Of a stretch of 64,000 nucleotides of DNA, positions 37,150 to 46,602 are shown in pieces. A model generated the notes under the pieces. The model saw nothing but the letters and a program-made list of their open reading frames with translations. It had not been told where the DNA came from and did no database searches. Origin of the DNA: an uncultured Vibrio sp. (GTDB taxonomy: Bacteria > Pseudomonadota > Gammaproteobacteria > Enterobacterales > Vibrionaceae); the NCBI RefSeq assembly GCF_963675395.1, contig NZ_OY776223.1, positions 434,001 to 498,000 of the forward strand. The letters are read 5' to 3'. The first letter of the stretch is position 1; each line of letters opens with the position of its first letter. Both the position numbers and the translations under genes were made by a program.

Positions 37150-37320
37150 TCATTTGAGCATATGATCGCTTGGCAATGGTAAATATTTGAAGTCTATCGC
37201 ATACCCTACAGCCTGAAGTAAATCATCCATAAAGAACGGGCTTTTTGACATTCCCACCACCTTGACCACCGTAGTCTTATTTTCCAGCAAGCACTCACAT
37301 GCTTAATAACATCAAGGGCT
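37150..37320 (-). pseudogene. Unidentified gene relic with a frameshift
   Basis: Minus-strand frames read ALDVIKHVSA, then after a shift near 37295 ECLLENKTTVVKVVGMSKSP and FFMDDLLQAVGYAIDFKYLP up to a stop at 37150. The continuous, protein-like character and the shift suggest the C-terminal end of a lost gene of the island. I do not recognise the family. The surrounding 290-base gap holds nothing else. Confidence 0.4.
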
Positions 37321-37366
37321 TAGGCTGATTGCGGGTATTCACCCATAAGTAATAGGAATTTGTGAA

Positions 37367-37672
37367 ATGAGCTACTCTGACTTTAATAAATCACCGATGA
37401 ACTTCACCTACTCTGCTCCTGCTTTTGTCCGTGAGTCAGCGAAGCAAACAACCAAGCCTGTTTATGATGCAGAGCGTTACCCAGAATCGTCCAACAAGAT
37501 CATATGCCACCAAGAGGTATTGGATTTCTTTAATAAGAAGCGCACCACCATTATCGCCTGGCGTAAGAACCGCAACTTCCCAGAGCCAATTAGCAAGTCA
37601 CCGCTGCGTTGGATTCGCGCAGCGGTGATGGAATGGGTTCAGCATGAAGGCGGGTTTAAGGTTGGGGTTTAG
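37367..37672 (+). CDS. AlpA-like prophage/island regulator
   Basis: 101 residues. The C-terminal half, HQEVLDFFNKKRTTIIAWRK then NFPEPISKSPLRWIRAAVMEWV, is the AlpA/excisionase-type MerR-like helix-turn-helix: a short HTH, 'W....FP.PI', 'RW....V..W'. Such proteins activate integrase or excision in P4-like islands. The N-terminal 45 residues are not recognised. It sits within a segment that also carries an integrase relic. Confidence 0.75.
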   Translation: MSYSDFNKSPMNFTYSAPAFVRESAKQTTKPVYDAERYPESSNKIICHQEVLDFFNKKRTTIIAWRKNRNFPEPISKSPLRWIRAAVMEWVQHEGGFKVGV

Positions 37673-37834
37673 TTGAAAGTGACTTTGGTGATGAAGGTTC
37701 ACAAGTCATACAGCTTCGTGCGTTGCAAGCCAGTTTACTTTTGAATAAAGATAAAGCGATTTCGCAAAGTAAAGCTAAATCGCCGTTATCAAATTTTAAT
37801 GCACCTTAACGCTTTAAACACTTCGGTAGTTTAT

Positions 37835-38917
37835 TTAATCGTAGATAGCTGGAGTGTTTAATAGTTGCTCACTAAATTTAAAAATATCGTCAATCGAGTC
37901 AATAGGGTGACGAGTTTCAGCCTTGGCCTTGTCAAAGATACCTATGTACTTTTGCTTCGTATTGAACCATAAACGACATAATGGTTTTCGGTTATTGTCA
38001 TCGAGTAGGACACCAAAATAGCTTTGAGTGTCGCGTGCGCAAACTCGCTGAACATCCACTTTTTGACGTAATATAGCTTTTACGACATTAAAGCCTTCAA
38101 TTTCCTCATCTGTCGTGTGAATTTTTGGCTTATCCTGCATTGGCTCATTGGTATCAACTGGAGCGTCTACTCCACTTTCAACTTTTATATGCTCTTTCTC
38201 ATCTCCGCCAATAGCGGATTTTAGCCTAGCGTTAATACTATCATTCAAGAACTGTTTCAAAGCCTTAGTTGTAATATCCAAAAACTGAGCTTTGACCTTG
38301 GCTGTTTGCACACCATCATAAACTTTGGACGTAAAAAATTTCACGAACTCTTCTTCTGGGTTCTGAAATTGCTCATGCAATGCTTTCTTTATTTGATTTA
38401 AATACTTAAGCTCTCCCGCAGCATCCACTACTGACTCAACATCAAATGACGACTTGGTAAGCTTCTTAACCTCTGGAATTACATGCTCATCTAGATTTGC
38501 TAAGTCTAAAGTTAAAAATGGTTTCTCATCCATTTTATTAGGCGCATCTAAATCCGTAAAAAATTGGTATTCTGATCCATTTGTTAAAATTGCAATTCGA
38601 GCATTGGTTACTGAAAAATACCTAAACAACTGGTTAGCATGCTTAGTTGCTAGCGGCTCTCCAAACTTTTTACACTCGATAAGAATCTGAACAACTCCAT
38701 CCTTAATCAGAGCATAATCCACCTTCTCACCTTTTTTCGTAGCTGTGTCAGCAGTAAACTCAGGAATAACCTCGTTTGGATTAAAAACATCATAACCTAG
38801 CACAGAATGTAGAAATGGCATGACCAATGCGTTTTTAGTTGCTTCTTCAGTGGCTAAGCTAGCTGAAATTTGGGGTATTTTTTTAGAAAGAGCCTGAACT
38901 CGTTCGATAAAATCCAT
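37835..38917 (-). CDS. Solitary HsdR-N-like (PD-(D/E)XK) nuclease-domain protein
   Basis: 360 residues from the ATG at 38917 (GGAG six bases upstream). The N-terminal type I restriction HsdR_N fold has FLHSVLGYDVFNPNEVIPEF and the PD-(D/E)XK motif: Asp67 in KVDYAL and Glu81-x-Lys83 in LIECKKFGEP, then QLFRYFSVTNARIAILTNG. No helicase domain and no hsdM or hsdS neighbour is present. The C-terminal part (HTTDEEIEGFNVVKAILRQK onward) forms a second domain found in similar stand-alone proteins. A defence role is plausible but unproven. Confidence 0.75.
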   Translation of the reverse strand: MDFIERVQALSKKIPQISASLATEEATKNALVMPFLHSVLGYDVFNPNEVIPEFTADTATKKGEKVDYALIKDGVVQILIECKKFGEPLATKHANQLFRYFSVTNARIAILTNGSEYQFFTDLDAPNKMDEKPFLTLDLANLDEHVIPEVKKLTKSSFDVESVVDAAGELKYLNQIKKALHEQFQNPEEEFVKFFTSKVYDGVQTAKVKAQFLDITTKALKQFLNDSINARLKSAIGGDEKEHIKVESGVDAPVDTNEPMQDKPKIHTTDEEIEGFNVVKAILRQKVDVQRVCARDTQSYFGVLLDDNNRKPLCRLWFNTKQKYIGIFDKAKAETRHPIDSIDDIFKFSEQLLNTPAIYD

Positions 38918-39109
38918 AAGACACTCCATCATATCCTTCATTAAAAACTAAAAGTATATATGGTATCAATTGCTTAAAATGTCGCATGGTTAAAAGTTTA
39001 GGTAGTAACTTAGTAAATGCTAAAGGATGTGTCATGCAATACGACCTTAAACACGCCTGCGAATAAATGATGAAATGCCAAAGCGTTGCGACTCACTTTT
39101 AAATTGTTG

Positions 39110-39718
39110 TTATATTAATTGACCACAGCAATTTTTATATTTCTTTGTTGAACCGCACGGGCAATCAGAGTTTCTAGATGGCTTAGAAAACTCAAAACCT
39201 TTTAACTCTCGATTTTCTCTTTTAAGGCTCTCTATTTCTTGTTGCATTAACATTTTTTGCATTGAGCTATTAATTAAACTCTCGACATCACTTTCTGACA
39301 TCCCGTCGTCTGACATCATGAGAGGTGTTACGTAGGCTAAAATAGACACAATTAAAGCTAGAAATGCGTACAGATCGGAGCGACTTTTAGGTAGATATTG
39401 GCTGACTGATGAAAATTCTGGGACTTCTTCATCAATCTTTTGCTTTACTTCTTCACGCGATAGCCGCTTCTCTTTAGCTTCATCAAGTACTTGAGCATAA
39501 CGTTGTAATTGTTCTATCGTTTTACTCGGTGCATTTATTATTTCAATTGCATTTCCTAAGACTTTGAATACCCCGTCAGGAACACTTCCCACACCACCAC
39601 ACTTCGGACAAGGGCCAGATCGATTTCCAGTCATTGTCATTTGTAAGCAATTCTCGACAAATATGCCTGATGGAAATGGAGTACCACAGTTATCACAAAA
39701 TGCTGGAATCATCGGCAT
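39110..39718 (-). CDS. Zinc-ribbon, membrane and SEC-C domain protein
   Basis: 202 residues. N-terminal cysteine pairs Cys8/Cys11 (CDNC) and Cys37/Cys40 (CPKC) form a zinc ribbon. A helical region is followed by one membrane helix at about 116-135 (LYAFLALIVSILAYVTPLMM), a short coiled coil (about 152-173) and a C-terminal SEC-C metal-binding motif DCPCGSTKKYKNCCG (186-199). AAGGAG precedes the ATG. The unusual combination suggests membrane anchoring of a sensor or adaptor; function unknown. Confidence 0.75.
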   Translation of the reverse strand: MPMIPAFCDNCGTPFPSGIFVENCLQMTMTGNRSGPCPKCGGVGSVPDGVFKVLGNAIEIINAPSKTIEQLQRYAQVLDEAKEKRLSREEVKQKIDEEVPEFSSVSQYLPKSRSDLYAFLALIVSILAYVTPLMMSDDGMSESDVESLINSSMQKMLMQQEIESLKRENRELKGFEFSKPSRNSDCPCGSTKKYKNCCGQLI

Positions 39719-39866
39719 AATCGAATCTCCTTACTAATTAATATAACGCTTATTAGTCGGCTACAAGCCACTTTCTCTTTCACTATACTGCAGTCTTTCA
39801 TTGGTAGATTCATAGCTAATCAGTGAGTTAGTGATCTATGAGACTAATTGATCAGCAATAAGCATA

Positions 39867-40208
39867 CTAGCTCACAGCAACTTTTTCATGTTCCAGTTCT
39901 TTTTGCACTTGGGCAAACAACGCTTCTGCGAACTTTTCATACGCTTCTTTTTGATCGGATAGCCAGTCATGCTTGTTTTAAATCGCCATTACGCCTACCG
40001 GCTCATGCCCGAGCATTTTCTCGGTTACGTGTGGCATGGTGCCTAGTTCTGAACAAGTGGTAGAAATACTGCGTCTAAAATCGTGGGTTCGCCAGTGAGG
40101 TAAGTTCAGGTTATCGCGTAACCTTCTAAATTGCGCCAAAAGCAGCTCAGAAAAATCAAGCCGATGGACACTTATCTGCTTTTTCATATTCACAACTTTA
40201 CCTTGCAT
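39867..40208 (-). pseudogene. Tyrosine recombinase (integrase) C-terminal relic
   Basis: The frame from 40208 carries LNLPHWRTHDFRRSISTTCS (H-x-x-R box) and VTEKMLGHEPVGVMAI, the end of a phage-type integrase. The next codon is TAA, followed in the same frame by NKHDWLSDQKEAYEKFAEAL to a TAG at 39867. In intact relatives this position reads IYNKHDW and is the nucleophilic tyrosine, so the stop replaces the catalytic residue. The N-terminal half is also missing, cut near the sbcB promoter. Confidence 0.8.
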
Positions 40209-40274
40209 CTTTCGTTGCGAGTTAAGGCATTGAATGGTCTAATACTCTTATCGGTTCCGTAAACGGTAAGCAGA

Positions 40275-41696
40275 ATGCACCAAGATAATCAGCCCACTTT
40301 TTTCTTCTTTGACTATGAGACATGGGGTACGAATCCCGCGAAAGATCGTCCAAGTCAGTTTGCTGGTGTTCGCACAGATGAAAACTTCAATATCATTGGC
40401 GAACCTCTCGTTATGTATTGCCAGCCACCCGCTGATTATCTTCCTTCCCCTGAAGCTGCATTAATAACCGGGATCACCCCGCAAAAAGCCGTTCAAGAAG
40501 GTCTGCCTGAGCCTGAGTTTATTGCCAAAATTCATGCCGAGTTATCCAAGCCAAATACCACCAGTTTGGGTTACAACAGTATTCGTTTTGATGATGAAGT
40601 CACGCGTTACACCTGTTACCGCAACTTTATTGACCCATATGCGTGGAGTTGGCAGAACGGCAATTCTCGTTGGGATTTGCTTGATGTGCTGCGCGCTTGT
40701 CATGCCCTCCGACCAGAAGGCGTTGAGTGGCCAGAAAACGAAGATGGCTTTCCCAGCTTTAAGCTAGAACACCTGTCTGTTGCTAATGGTATTGAACACA
40801 GCAATGCGCACGATGCAATGGCGGACGTTATCGCGACTATCGAGATGGCGAAGAAAGTGAAAGCTGCGCAGCCTAAGTTGTTTGATTACTTCTTCTCCAT
40901 GCGTCAAAAACGTAAGCTGAATGAGCTAGTTGATATCGTCAATATGACGCCTCTGATGCACGTTTCCGGTATGTTGGGACGAGAGTGCCAGTACACAAGC
41001 TGGATTGTGCCTGTTGCCTGGCACCCTACCAACAACAACGCAGTTATCACCATTGATTTAGCCAAAGATCCGCAACCAATTCTTGAGCTATCCGCGGAAG
41101 AACTGCATGAGAGGCTGTACACTAAACGGGAAGATCTGGGTGATTTATTACCTGTACCCGTCAAACTCGTGCACCTCAACAAGTGCCCTATTCTGGCGCC
41201 AGCGAAAACGTTGACCGCTGAAAATGCAGAGTCTATTGGTATTGACCGTCAACAATGTTTGAGCAACCTGGCTTTACTACGTCAACATCCAGAGATTCGT
41301 GAGAAGCTGATTGGTCTGTTTGCGATCGAGCGCAATTTTGAAAAAAGTGATGATGTGGATACTCAGCTTTACGATGGGTTCTTCTCACCAGCGGATCGCG
41401 CTGCAATGGATATTATTCGTGAAACCGACCCGAACAATCTGGCGGCACTCGATATCGAATTTGATGACAAGCGCATTAAACCGCTGCTGTTCCGTTACCG
41501 TGCACGTAACTTCCCAGGTACGCTCGACGAACAGGAACAAAGACGTTGGACACAGCACTGCCGTGAAGTGTTTGAAAGCCAAATCGAAGAGTATATGCTG
41601 AATTTAGAAAACTTAGTTCACGAACATGAAAGTGACGAAAAGAAAATCGCACTATTAAAATCCGTTTATCGTTACGTAGAGAGCTTAGCCTCTTAA
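40275..41696 (+). CDS. sbcB: Exodeoxyribonuclease I
   Basis: 473 residues. ExoI degrades single-stranded DNA 3' to 5' in repair and recombination. The DEDDh exonuclease domain starts with FFFDYETWGTNP (Asp13, Glu15), continues with GYNSIRFDDEVTRY, and HSNAHDAMADVIATIEMA holds the His and Asp of motif III. SH3-like and C-terminal domains follow (LNKCPILAPAKTL). The length matches E. coli SbcB. Confidence 0.95.
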   Translation: MHQDNQPTFFFFDYETWGTNPAKDRPSQFAGVRTDENFNIIGEPLVMYCQPPADYLPSPEAALITGITPQKAVQEGLPEPEFIAKIHAELSKPNTTSLGYNSIRFDDEVTRYTCYRNFIDPYAWSWQNGNSRWDLLDVLRACHALRPEGVEWPENEDGFPSFKLEHLSVANGIEHSNAHDAMADVIATIEMAKKVKAAQPKLFDYFFSMRQKRKLNELVDIVNMTPLMHVSGMLGRECQYTSWIVPVAWHPTNNNAVITIDLAKDPQPILELSAEELHERLYTKREDLGDLLPVPVKLVHLNKCPILAPAKTLTAENAESIGIDRQQCLSNLALLRQHPEIREKLIGLFAIERNFEKSDDVDTQLYDGFFSPADRAAMDIIRETDPNNLAALDIEFDDKRIKPLLFRYRARNFPGTLDEQEQRRWTQHCREVFESQIEEYMLNLENLVHEHESDEKKIALLKSVYRYVESLAS

Positions 41697-41754
41697 CTTC
41701 TTACTTAGTCAAGGGCACCGTATGGTGCACTTGTCGTTTTTATATGCTGCCCAA

Positions 41755-42129
41755 ATGATAAAAGATCGATTATTACAACTGACCCAATTGCTCATCTCCC
41801 TCTTTCTCATCATGGGAGCACTTGGAATCGGAATTACTATCCAAAAGTTCACTGACACTTCTGTTCCAGGCAGTGTTATCGGCATGATCCTGTTATTTTT
41901 GACGATGGTACTTGGCCTTGTCAAAGTCGAATGGGTAAAACCCGGCGCAACTCTGTTTATTCGTTACATGATTTTGTTGTTCGTCCCAATTAGTGTGGGT
42001 CTGATGCAGCATTTCGACATGCTGTTTGCCAATGCACTACCCATTCTTGCAAGTGCGGTAGGCGGTACGTTAATCGTGTTGGTGAGTCTCGCATGGCTAT
42101 TGGATTATTTGCTAAAGGAGAATCATTAG
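41755..42129 (+). CDS. yohJ: CidA/LrgA family membrane protein (YohJ-like)
   Basis: 124 residues with four membrane helices and the family segments VPGSVIGMILLFLTM and FIRYMILLFVPISVGLMQHFD. I start at 41755 to match relatives; an in-frame ATG at 41722 would add 11 residues. It directly precedes a LrgB gene and lies near cdd, the same order as yohJ-yohK-cdd in E. coli. The pair is holin-like or transports small metabolites. Confidence 0.85.
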   Translation: MIKDRLLQLTQLLISLFLIMGALGIGITIQKFTDTSVPGSVIGMILLFLTMVLGLVKVEWVKPGATLFIRYMILLFVPISVGLMQHFDMLFANALPILASAVGGTLIVLVSLAWLLDYLLKENH

Positions 42130-42130
42130 T

Positions 42131-42808
42131 ATGTGGATACTCGTCACTATTGTCGTTTTCCTTATTGCACGCAAAATTGCGATTAAAGCGAATCACCCTA
42201 TTGTTAACCCGTTGCTTATTAGTATTGCGGTTATCATTCCGCTATTGACCTATTTGAACGTCCCGTTTGACACTTATTACGCCGACAACGAAGTGTTTAG
42301 TTTCCTACTGCAACCTGCCGTTGTGGCTCTAGCTTACCCGCTATATGAGCAGCTTCCTCAGATCAGGGCAAACTGGCGAATCATTACCTTCGCTTGTGTT
42401 CTGGGCAGTGTGATGTCGATGATGACCACAACCCTGATAGCGGTTGCATTTCACACTGAGTTAAGTTTGATTGCGAGCTTGGTTGGTAAATCAGTGACCA
42501 CCCCTATTGCGATGGAAATCTCCAGCCACCTTGGTGGCGAAGCGGCGGTTGCAGCGATCCTGGTTCTTCTGGTTGGCTTGCTGGGTGCGATTGTGGCTTA
42601 CCCTATCTACAACATTATCGGAATTAAGCATCCTATTGCCCGAGGCTTAACTATGGGTACAGTGTCCCACGCACTAGGTACCGCGACATGTGTTGAAAAA
42701 CAGCCAGCAGACGCGGCATTCTCCTCTTTAGCATTAGTGTTGTGCGGCATTATTACGTCGGTTCTGGCTCCAAGCTTTTTTGCTTTGGCTGTCTGGCTCT
42801 ATCAATAA
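42131..42808 (+). CDS. yohK: LrgB family membrane protein (YohK-like)
   Basis: 225 residues, about six to seven helices. LrgB hallmarks are LQPAVVALAYPLYEQ, SLVGKSVTTPIAMEISSHLG and GLTMGTVSHALGTATCVE. It starts one base after the previous stop and is certainly cotranscribed with the YohJ-like gene. Members act with LrgA-type partners; in plants and some bacteria related proteins carry glycolate or pyruvate. Confidence 0.88.
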   Translation: MWILVTIVVFLIARKIAIKANHPIVNPLLISIAVIIPLLTYLNVPFDTYYADNEVFSFLLQPAVVALAYPLYEQLPQIRANWRIITFACVLGSVMSMMTTTLIAVAFHTELSLIASLVGKSVTTPIAMEISSHLGGEAAVAAILVLLVGLLGAIVAYPIYNIIGIKHPIARGLTMGTVSHALGTATCVEKQPADAAFSSLALVLCGIITSVLAPSFFALAVWLYQ

Positions 42809-43047
42809 GCCACTGCTTTTGGCCTGCTTATCCTATGGGCAGGCTACCCCTTATTCTCCTCAGCCTTTCCTCTGACCATTTAAAACCGAATCGAATTATT
42901 TGTAGAGTGAATAGAGGTGACTCTCACCATCCTATTACTTGGCTATATGAGTATGAGTTAATATATTTAAGAGGTCGAAGTAATATGCAACGCCTTTGCA
43001 ATCGAATACATGTGTGATATCACTCTAATTATGTAACGAGAATTTTA

Positions 43048-43078
43048 GTTGCATTATTTTACGTGATCTAAAGCACGG
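43048..43078 (+). promoter_or_regulatory. Candidate CytR half-site and CRP site upstream of cdd
   Basis: GTTGCATT (43048-43055) is an exact CytR-type octamer, and ACGTGATCTAAAGCACGG (43061-43078) fits the CRP pattern with a 6-base spacer. TTGCAT and ATGCAA arms also flank the region at about 43095-43120. CytR/CRP control of cdd is established in E. coli and V. cholerae relatives. The 324-base gap from 42809 to 43132 holds no gene. Confidence 0.55.
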
Positions 43079-43132
43079 AACATTTCTCCACTTTGCATAG
43101 AATAACTGTCCATGCAATAACAAGGATTCAAC

Positions 43133-44020
43133 ATGAAAAGTCGCATTGAACAAGCGCTAGCAAGCGCACCTGAAGCACTTTCAAACCAACTTGCTCCTAT
43201 CGTCCTAGCCGATGATTTTGATGCTACTCTTTCAGCACAGCAGTTCGAACAGTTACTGTCTGCTACCGCGCTATCTGACAAAGAGCTACGTGTTGCGCTG
43301 CTTCCTTTTGCCGCTGCTTATTCTTACGCACCTATTTCAGAGTTCTATGTTGGCGCCATTGTTCGCGGACTTTCTGGCCGCCTTTATTTCGGTGCAAACA
43401 TGGAGTTCCTTGGTGTTCAGCTCGGTCAAACCGTTCACGCAGAGCAGTCGGCAATCAGTCATGCCTGGATGAAGGGTGAACGCGGTGTTAAAGACATCAC
43501 GATTAACTTTAGCCCTTGTGGCCACTGTCGTCAGTTCATGAACGAGCTGTCTACAGCGAAAGAGTTAAAAGTCCAATTGCCAGAGCGTGAAGAAAAATCG
43601 CTACATGAATACCTACCTGAAGCATTTGGCCCGGCCGATCTGGGTATCCAATCTGGCTTAATGGCAGAAGTTAAGCATCAGTTCGAATGTGATGAGAACG
43701 ATGTGTTGATTCAAAAAGCCGTCGATGCAATGAACATGAGCCATGCTCCTTACACCAATAACCTGAGTGGACTGGCGTTAGAGCTTGTTGATGGTCGCGT
43801 TTTCCAAGGCGCTTACGCAGAGAATGCGGCGTTTAACCCGAGCCTTCCTCCTCTTCAAGTTGCTTTGATTCAGGTACTACTGGCGGGTGAAACCTTTGAT
43901 AACATCAAAGCGGCCGCTTTAGTGGAGAATTCTCAAGGAAAGATCAGTCATCTTGCTGACACCCAATCAACGTTAGAAGCGTTGAATCCTGACATCCCGC
44001 TTAGTTTCGTTAACGTATGA
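43133..44020 (+). CDS. cdd: Cytidine deaminase
   Basis: 295 residues, the long homodimeric form typical of Enterobacteria and Vibrio. The active site is [12 protein letters not shown] (zinc His and catalytic Glu) with zinc cysteines in [13 protein letters not shown]. The C-terminal half repeats the fold without the zinc site. It deaminates cytidine and deoxycytidine to uridine in pyrimidine salvage. AAGGA precedes the ATG; a terminator follows. Confidence 0.96.
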   Translation: MKSRIEQALASAPEALSNQLAPIVLADDFDATLSAQQFEQLLSATALSDKELRVALLPFAAAYSYAPISEFYVGAIVRGLSGRLYFGANMEFLGVQLGQTVHAEQSAISHAWMKGERGVKDITINFSPCGHCRQFMNELSTAKELKVQLPEREEKSLHEYLPEAFGPADLGIQSGLMAEVKHQFECDENDVLIQKAVDAMNMSHAPYTNNLSGLALELVDGRVFQGAYAENAAFNPSLPPLQVALIQVLLAGETFDNIKAAALVENSQGKISHLADTQSTLEALNPDIPLSFVNV

Positions 44021-44040
44021 TTCACATAACGATATCGATG

Positions 44041-44070
44041 AAAGCTCTACAACATGTAGAGCTTTTTTAT
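44041..44070 (+). terminator. cdd terminator
   Basis: AAAGCTCTACA and TGTAGAGCTTT pair around ACA, followed by a T run, 20 bases after the cdd stop. Confidence 0.88.
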
Positions 44071-44084
44071 TAGCAAAAAACCAT

Positions 44085-44100
44085 ACGCAAACGTTTGCTT
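44085..44100 (+). promoter_or_regulatory. PurR box upstream of purT
   Basis: ACGCAAACGTTTGCTT matches the PurR operator consensus ACGCAAACGTTTGCGT at 15 of 16 positions. It lies 67 bases before purT, so repression by purine supply is expected. Confidence 0.85.
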
Positions 44101-44167
44101 TAAGATGAAATTTCAGTATGATCCCCTGCAAATTCTGTCTCATCACTTTATTTTGTAAGGGAACGAT

Positions 44168-45343
44168 ATGTTCGGTACTGCAACCAGCGCAAATGCTACT
44201 CGTGTATTACTTTTAGGCTCTGGCGAGCTTGGTAAAGAAGTCGCGATTGAATGTCAACGTCTGGGTCTGGAAGTCATCGCTTGTGACCGTTATGCGAATG
44301 CACCAGCAATGCAAATTGCTCACCGCAGCTACGTGCTTGATATGCTGGATGGTCAAACATTAGAAGAAATCATTAATAAAGAGCAACCTGCTTACGTTGT
44401 TCCTGAAATTGAAGCTATTGCGACCGACAAACTAGTCGAGCTTGAAGCAAAAGGTCTGAATGTCGTTCCAACGGCCAAGGCGACTAAGCTTACAATGAAC
44501 CGCGAAGGTATTCGTCGTTTAGCAGCAGAAGAACTTCAACTGACCACTTCCCCTTACCAATTCGCAGACAACTACGATGACTTCAAAGCGGCAGTCGAGT
44601 TCACGGGTATCCCTTGTGTTGTTAAACCAGTGATGAGCTCATCTGGTAAAGGCCAGAGCGTTATCAAAGCAGAAGCTGATATTGAAAAGGCGTGGAATTA
44701 CGCACAAGAAGGCGGTCGTACTGGCGCTGGTCGCGTGATTGTTGAAGGCTTTATTGATTTTGATTACGAGATCACCTTGCTCACCGTTCGCGCTGTGGAT
44801 GGCGTGCACTTCTGTGCACCAATTGGCCACCGCCAAGAAGACGGTGACTACCGCGAGTCATGGCAGCCTCAAGTAATGTCAGACAATGCAGTACAAGCAG
44901 CACAGTACGCAGCGGAAAAAGTCGTCAATGCATTAGGCGGCTACGGTATTTTCGGTGTCGAGCTGTTTGTAAAAGGCGACACAGTGATCTTCAACGAGGT
45001 CTCTCCTCGTCCACACGACACTGGATTGGTTACCCTGATTTCTCAGGAAATGTCTGAGTTTGCACTTCACGTTCGTGCATTTACCGGCATGCCAATTAAC
45101 AACATTGTTCAATATGGTCCTGCTGCATCAGCGGTCATTCTTGGTCAGGGTACTTCAACGAACATTCGTTTTGATAACCTATCGGAAGCTTTGGCGCAGC
45201 CACAAACGCAAGTTCGTCTATTTGGCAAACCAGAAATCGACGGCCGTCGTCGCTTAGGCGTTGTAATGACTCGTCGAAACAGCACAGAAGAGTCCGTTAA
45301 AGATGCGGTAGAAAGTGCATCGAAAGTAAATATCGTTTACTAA
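44168..45343 (+). CDS. purT: Formate-dependent GAR transformylase
   Basis: 391 residues of the ATP-grasp superfamily. PurT makes formyl-GAR from GAR, formate and ATP in purine synthesis. Visible are [33 protein letters not shown] (phosphate loop), [13 protein letters not shown] and [16 protein letters not shown] (metal site). AAGGGAACG precedes the ATG, and a PurR box lies upstream. Confidence 0.96.
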   Translation: MFGTATSANATRVLLLGSGELGKEVAIECQRLGLEVIACDRYANAPAMQIAHRSYVLDMLDGQTLEEIINKEQPAYVVPEIEAIATDKLVELEAKGLNVVPTAKATKLTMNREGIRRLAAEELQLTTSPYQFADNYDDFKAAVEFTGIPCVVKPVMSSSGKGQSVIKAEADIEKAWNYAQEGGRTGAGRVIVEGFIDFDYEITLLTVRAVDGVHFCAPIGHRQEDGDYRESWQPQVMSDNAVQAAQYAAEKVVNALGGYGIFGVELFVKGDTVIFNEVSPRPHDTGLVTLISQEMSEFALHVRAFTGMPINNIVQYGPAASAVILGQGTSTNIRFDNLSEALAQPQTQVRLFGKPEIDGRRRLGVVMTRRNSTEESVKDAVESASKVNIVY

Positions 45344-45392
45344 GTCCGTTCTGACGTTCTGCCATAACAAAAAGCGCAGCTATAATTAGCTT

Positions 45393-45422
45393 AATACCGT
45401 TCGTTTAACAGCGAACGGTATT
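45393..45422 (+). terminator. Hairpin downstream of purT
   Basis: AATACCGTTCG and CGAACGGTATT form a perfect 11-base stem with an 8-base loop, 49 bases after the purT stop. The T tract is short. Confidence 0.65.
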
Positions 45423-45429
45423 ATCATCC

Positions 45430-45562
45430 GTCATTCTGGACAGCGACGAAGGAGCGTGATTCAGAATCTTCTATCCGAACACTCTGTCGCCAAAATTATT
45501 CCTATATTATTTTAGCTTGCTGATAATAGATTCCTAGTCTCGCTATGGCTCGCTGGAATGAC
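45430..45562. repeat. Palindromic intergenic repeat element
   Basis: The left arm (45430-45470) starts GTCATTCTGGACAGCGACG and ends with the small palindrome GATTCAGAATC. The right arm (45528-45562), read on the other strand, starts GTCATTCCAGCGAGCCATAG and ends GGAATCT. The arms share the same plan with about 60 bases between them. The pattern GTCATTC...AGCGA...GAATCT looks like dispersed short repeats common in Vibrio intergenic DNA. Confidence 0.55.
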
Positions 45563-45630
45563 CCGATTATGGCAGTTAAGCGATTAGCATTAGCTAAAAT
45601 AGCGGTGCGCAATTCTCCTAAGATCAATAT

Positions 45631-46281
45631 TTAAGACGCTTCAATTAAGTATACTTCTTCAGAGAAACGACTCAGGCCTTGCTTAGCAATTTTCGGATGG
45701 CTCTCATCTGCTTCGTCAACATTCAGGCAAGTGACTTTATAACCCGAGAACAACTGTTCAATCTCATTGGCCGGTACACTAAATGGAGGCCCCGCCATTT
45801 CTTGCTGAGCGTAGTTGAGTGTCACAAGCAGAATACGGCCACCCGGATTAAGAAGTTGTTTTAAACGATCAGCGTATTCTTCTCGCATATCTTGCGGCAA
45901 TGCAACCAGTGCCGCTCGGTCGTAAACGATATCGACCTGAGAAACCGGTGCGGTAAAAAAGTCTCCGGTATAAATTGAAAGCTCATCAAACTGATACAAC
46001 TCATGCATTCCGCTTATCGGCGTGACCATTGGAGTATAAAAATGCTCAGCAAAGAAAGCACGAACTGCTATCTGGCTTAACTCAACACCAATAACTTCGT
46101 CATGTTTGGTCGCCAACCATGCAAGGTCTTCCGACTTACCACATAGTGGAACCAATACGGTATCTTCGCGTTTGGGGCATGTGTGGTGCCAATGCTGAGG
46201 CAATAATGGATTTACATCTTCCAAATGGAATCCGATTTTGTTGCTGGCCCACTTATTGTGCCAAAACTCTGGGTCTCTCAT
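45631..46281 (-). CDS. tpm: Thiopurine S-methyltransferase
   Basis: 216 residues, SAM-dependent class I methyltransferase. TPMT features are [21 protein letters not shown] at the start, [16 protein letters not shown] (SAM loop), [15 protein letters not shown] and [20 protein letters not shown]. Bacterial Tpm methylates selenium and tellurium compounds as well as thiopurines. It is a single gene. The 320-base gap to relV shows no further gene. Confidence 0.93.
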   Translation of the reverse strand: MRDPEFWHNKWASNKIGFHLEDVNPLLPQHWHHTCPKREDTVLVPLCGKSEDLAWLATKHDEVIGVELSQIAVRAFFAEHFYTPMVTPISGMHELYQFDELSIYTGDFFTAPVSQVDIVYDRAALVALPQDMREEYADRLKQLLNPGGRILLVTLNYAQQEMAGPPFSVPANEIEQLFSGYKVTCLNVDEADESHPKIAKQGLSRFSEEVYLIEAS

Positions 46282-46602
46282 TTTACTTTCTACTTGTCAC
46301 TTGTCGGCTGATTTTCATTTTGTGGGGTAAGACTAATGATTTTTTCGAATTTGTCTATGGCGTTCATCTTTCGTTAATCTCCAAATGCTACGATGCATTT
46401 ACGCTCTACAGAAGGATACTGACGTTTAATTAACAGAATAATGAAAATATAAATCGTGATCTAACGCATAATTACACTGTAAACATGAGAGTTAGCCTTG
46501 GAATATTTCAAAAAATCCCCATTTATATGTAACAACCTAATTTGCAAATCTTAGCGACTTTTTAGTTCCCATTTTCTAAGTGCAGCAAGTTAAGGAGAGT
46601 GA

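Noticed and set aside
36782..37153. 123-residue minus-strand frame
   Set aside because: It lies antisense to the conserved C-terminal half of draT and is explained by that gene.
42742..43017. 91-residue frame downstream of yohK
   Set aside because: It starts inside yohK in another frame and has a composition unlike real proteins.
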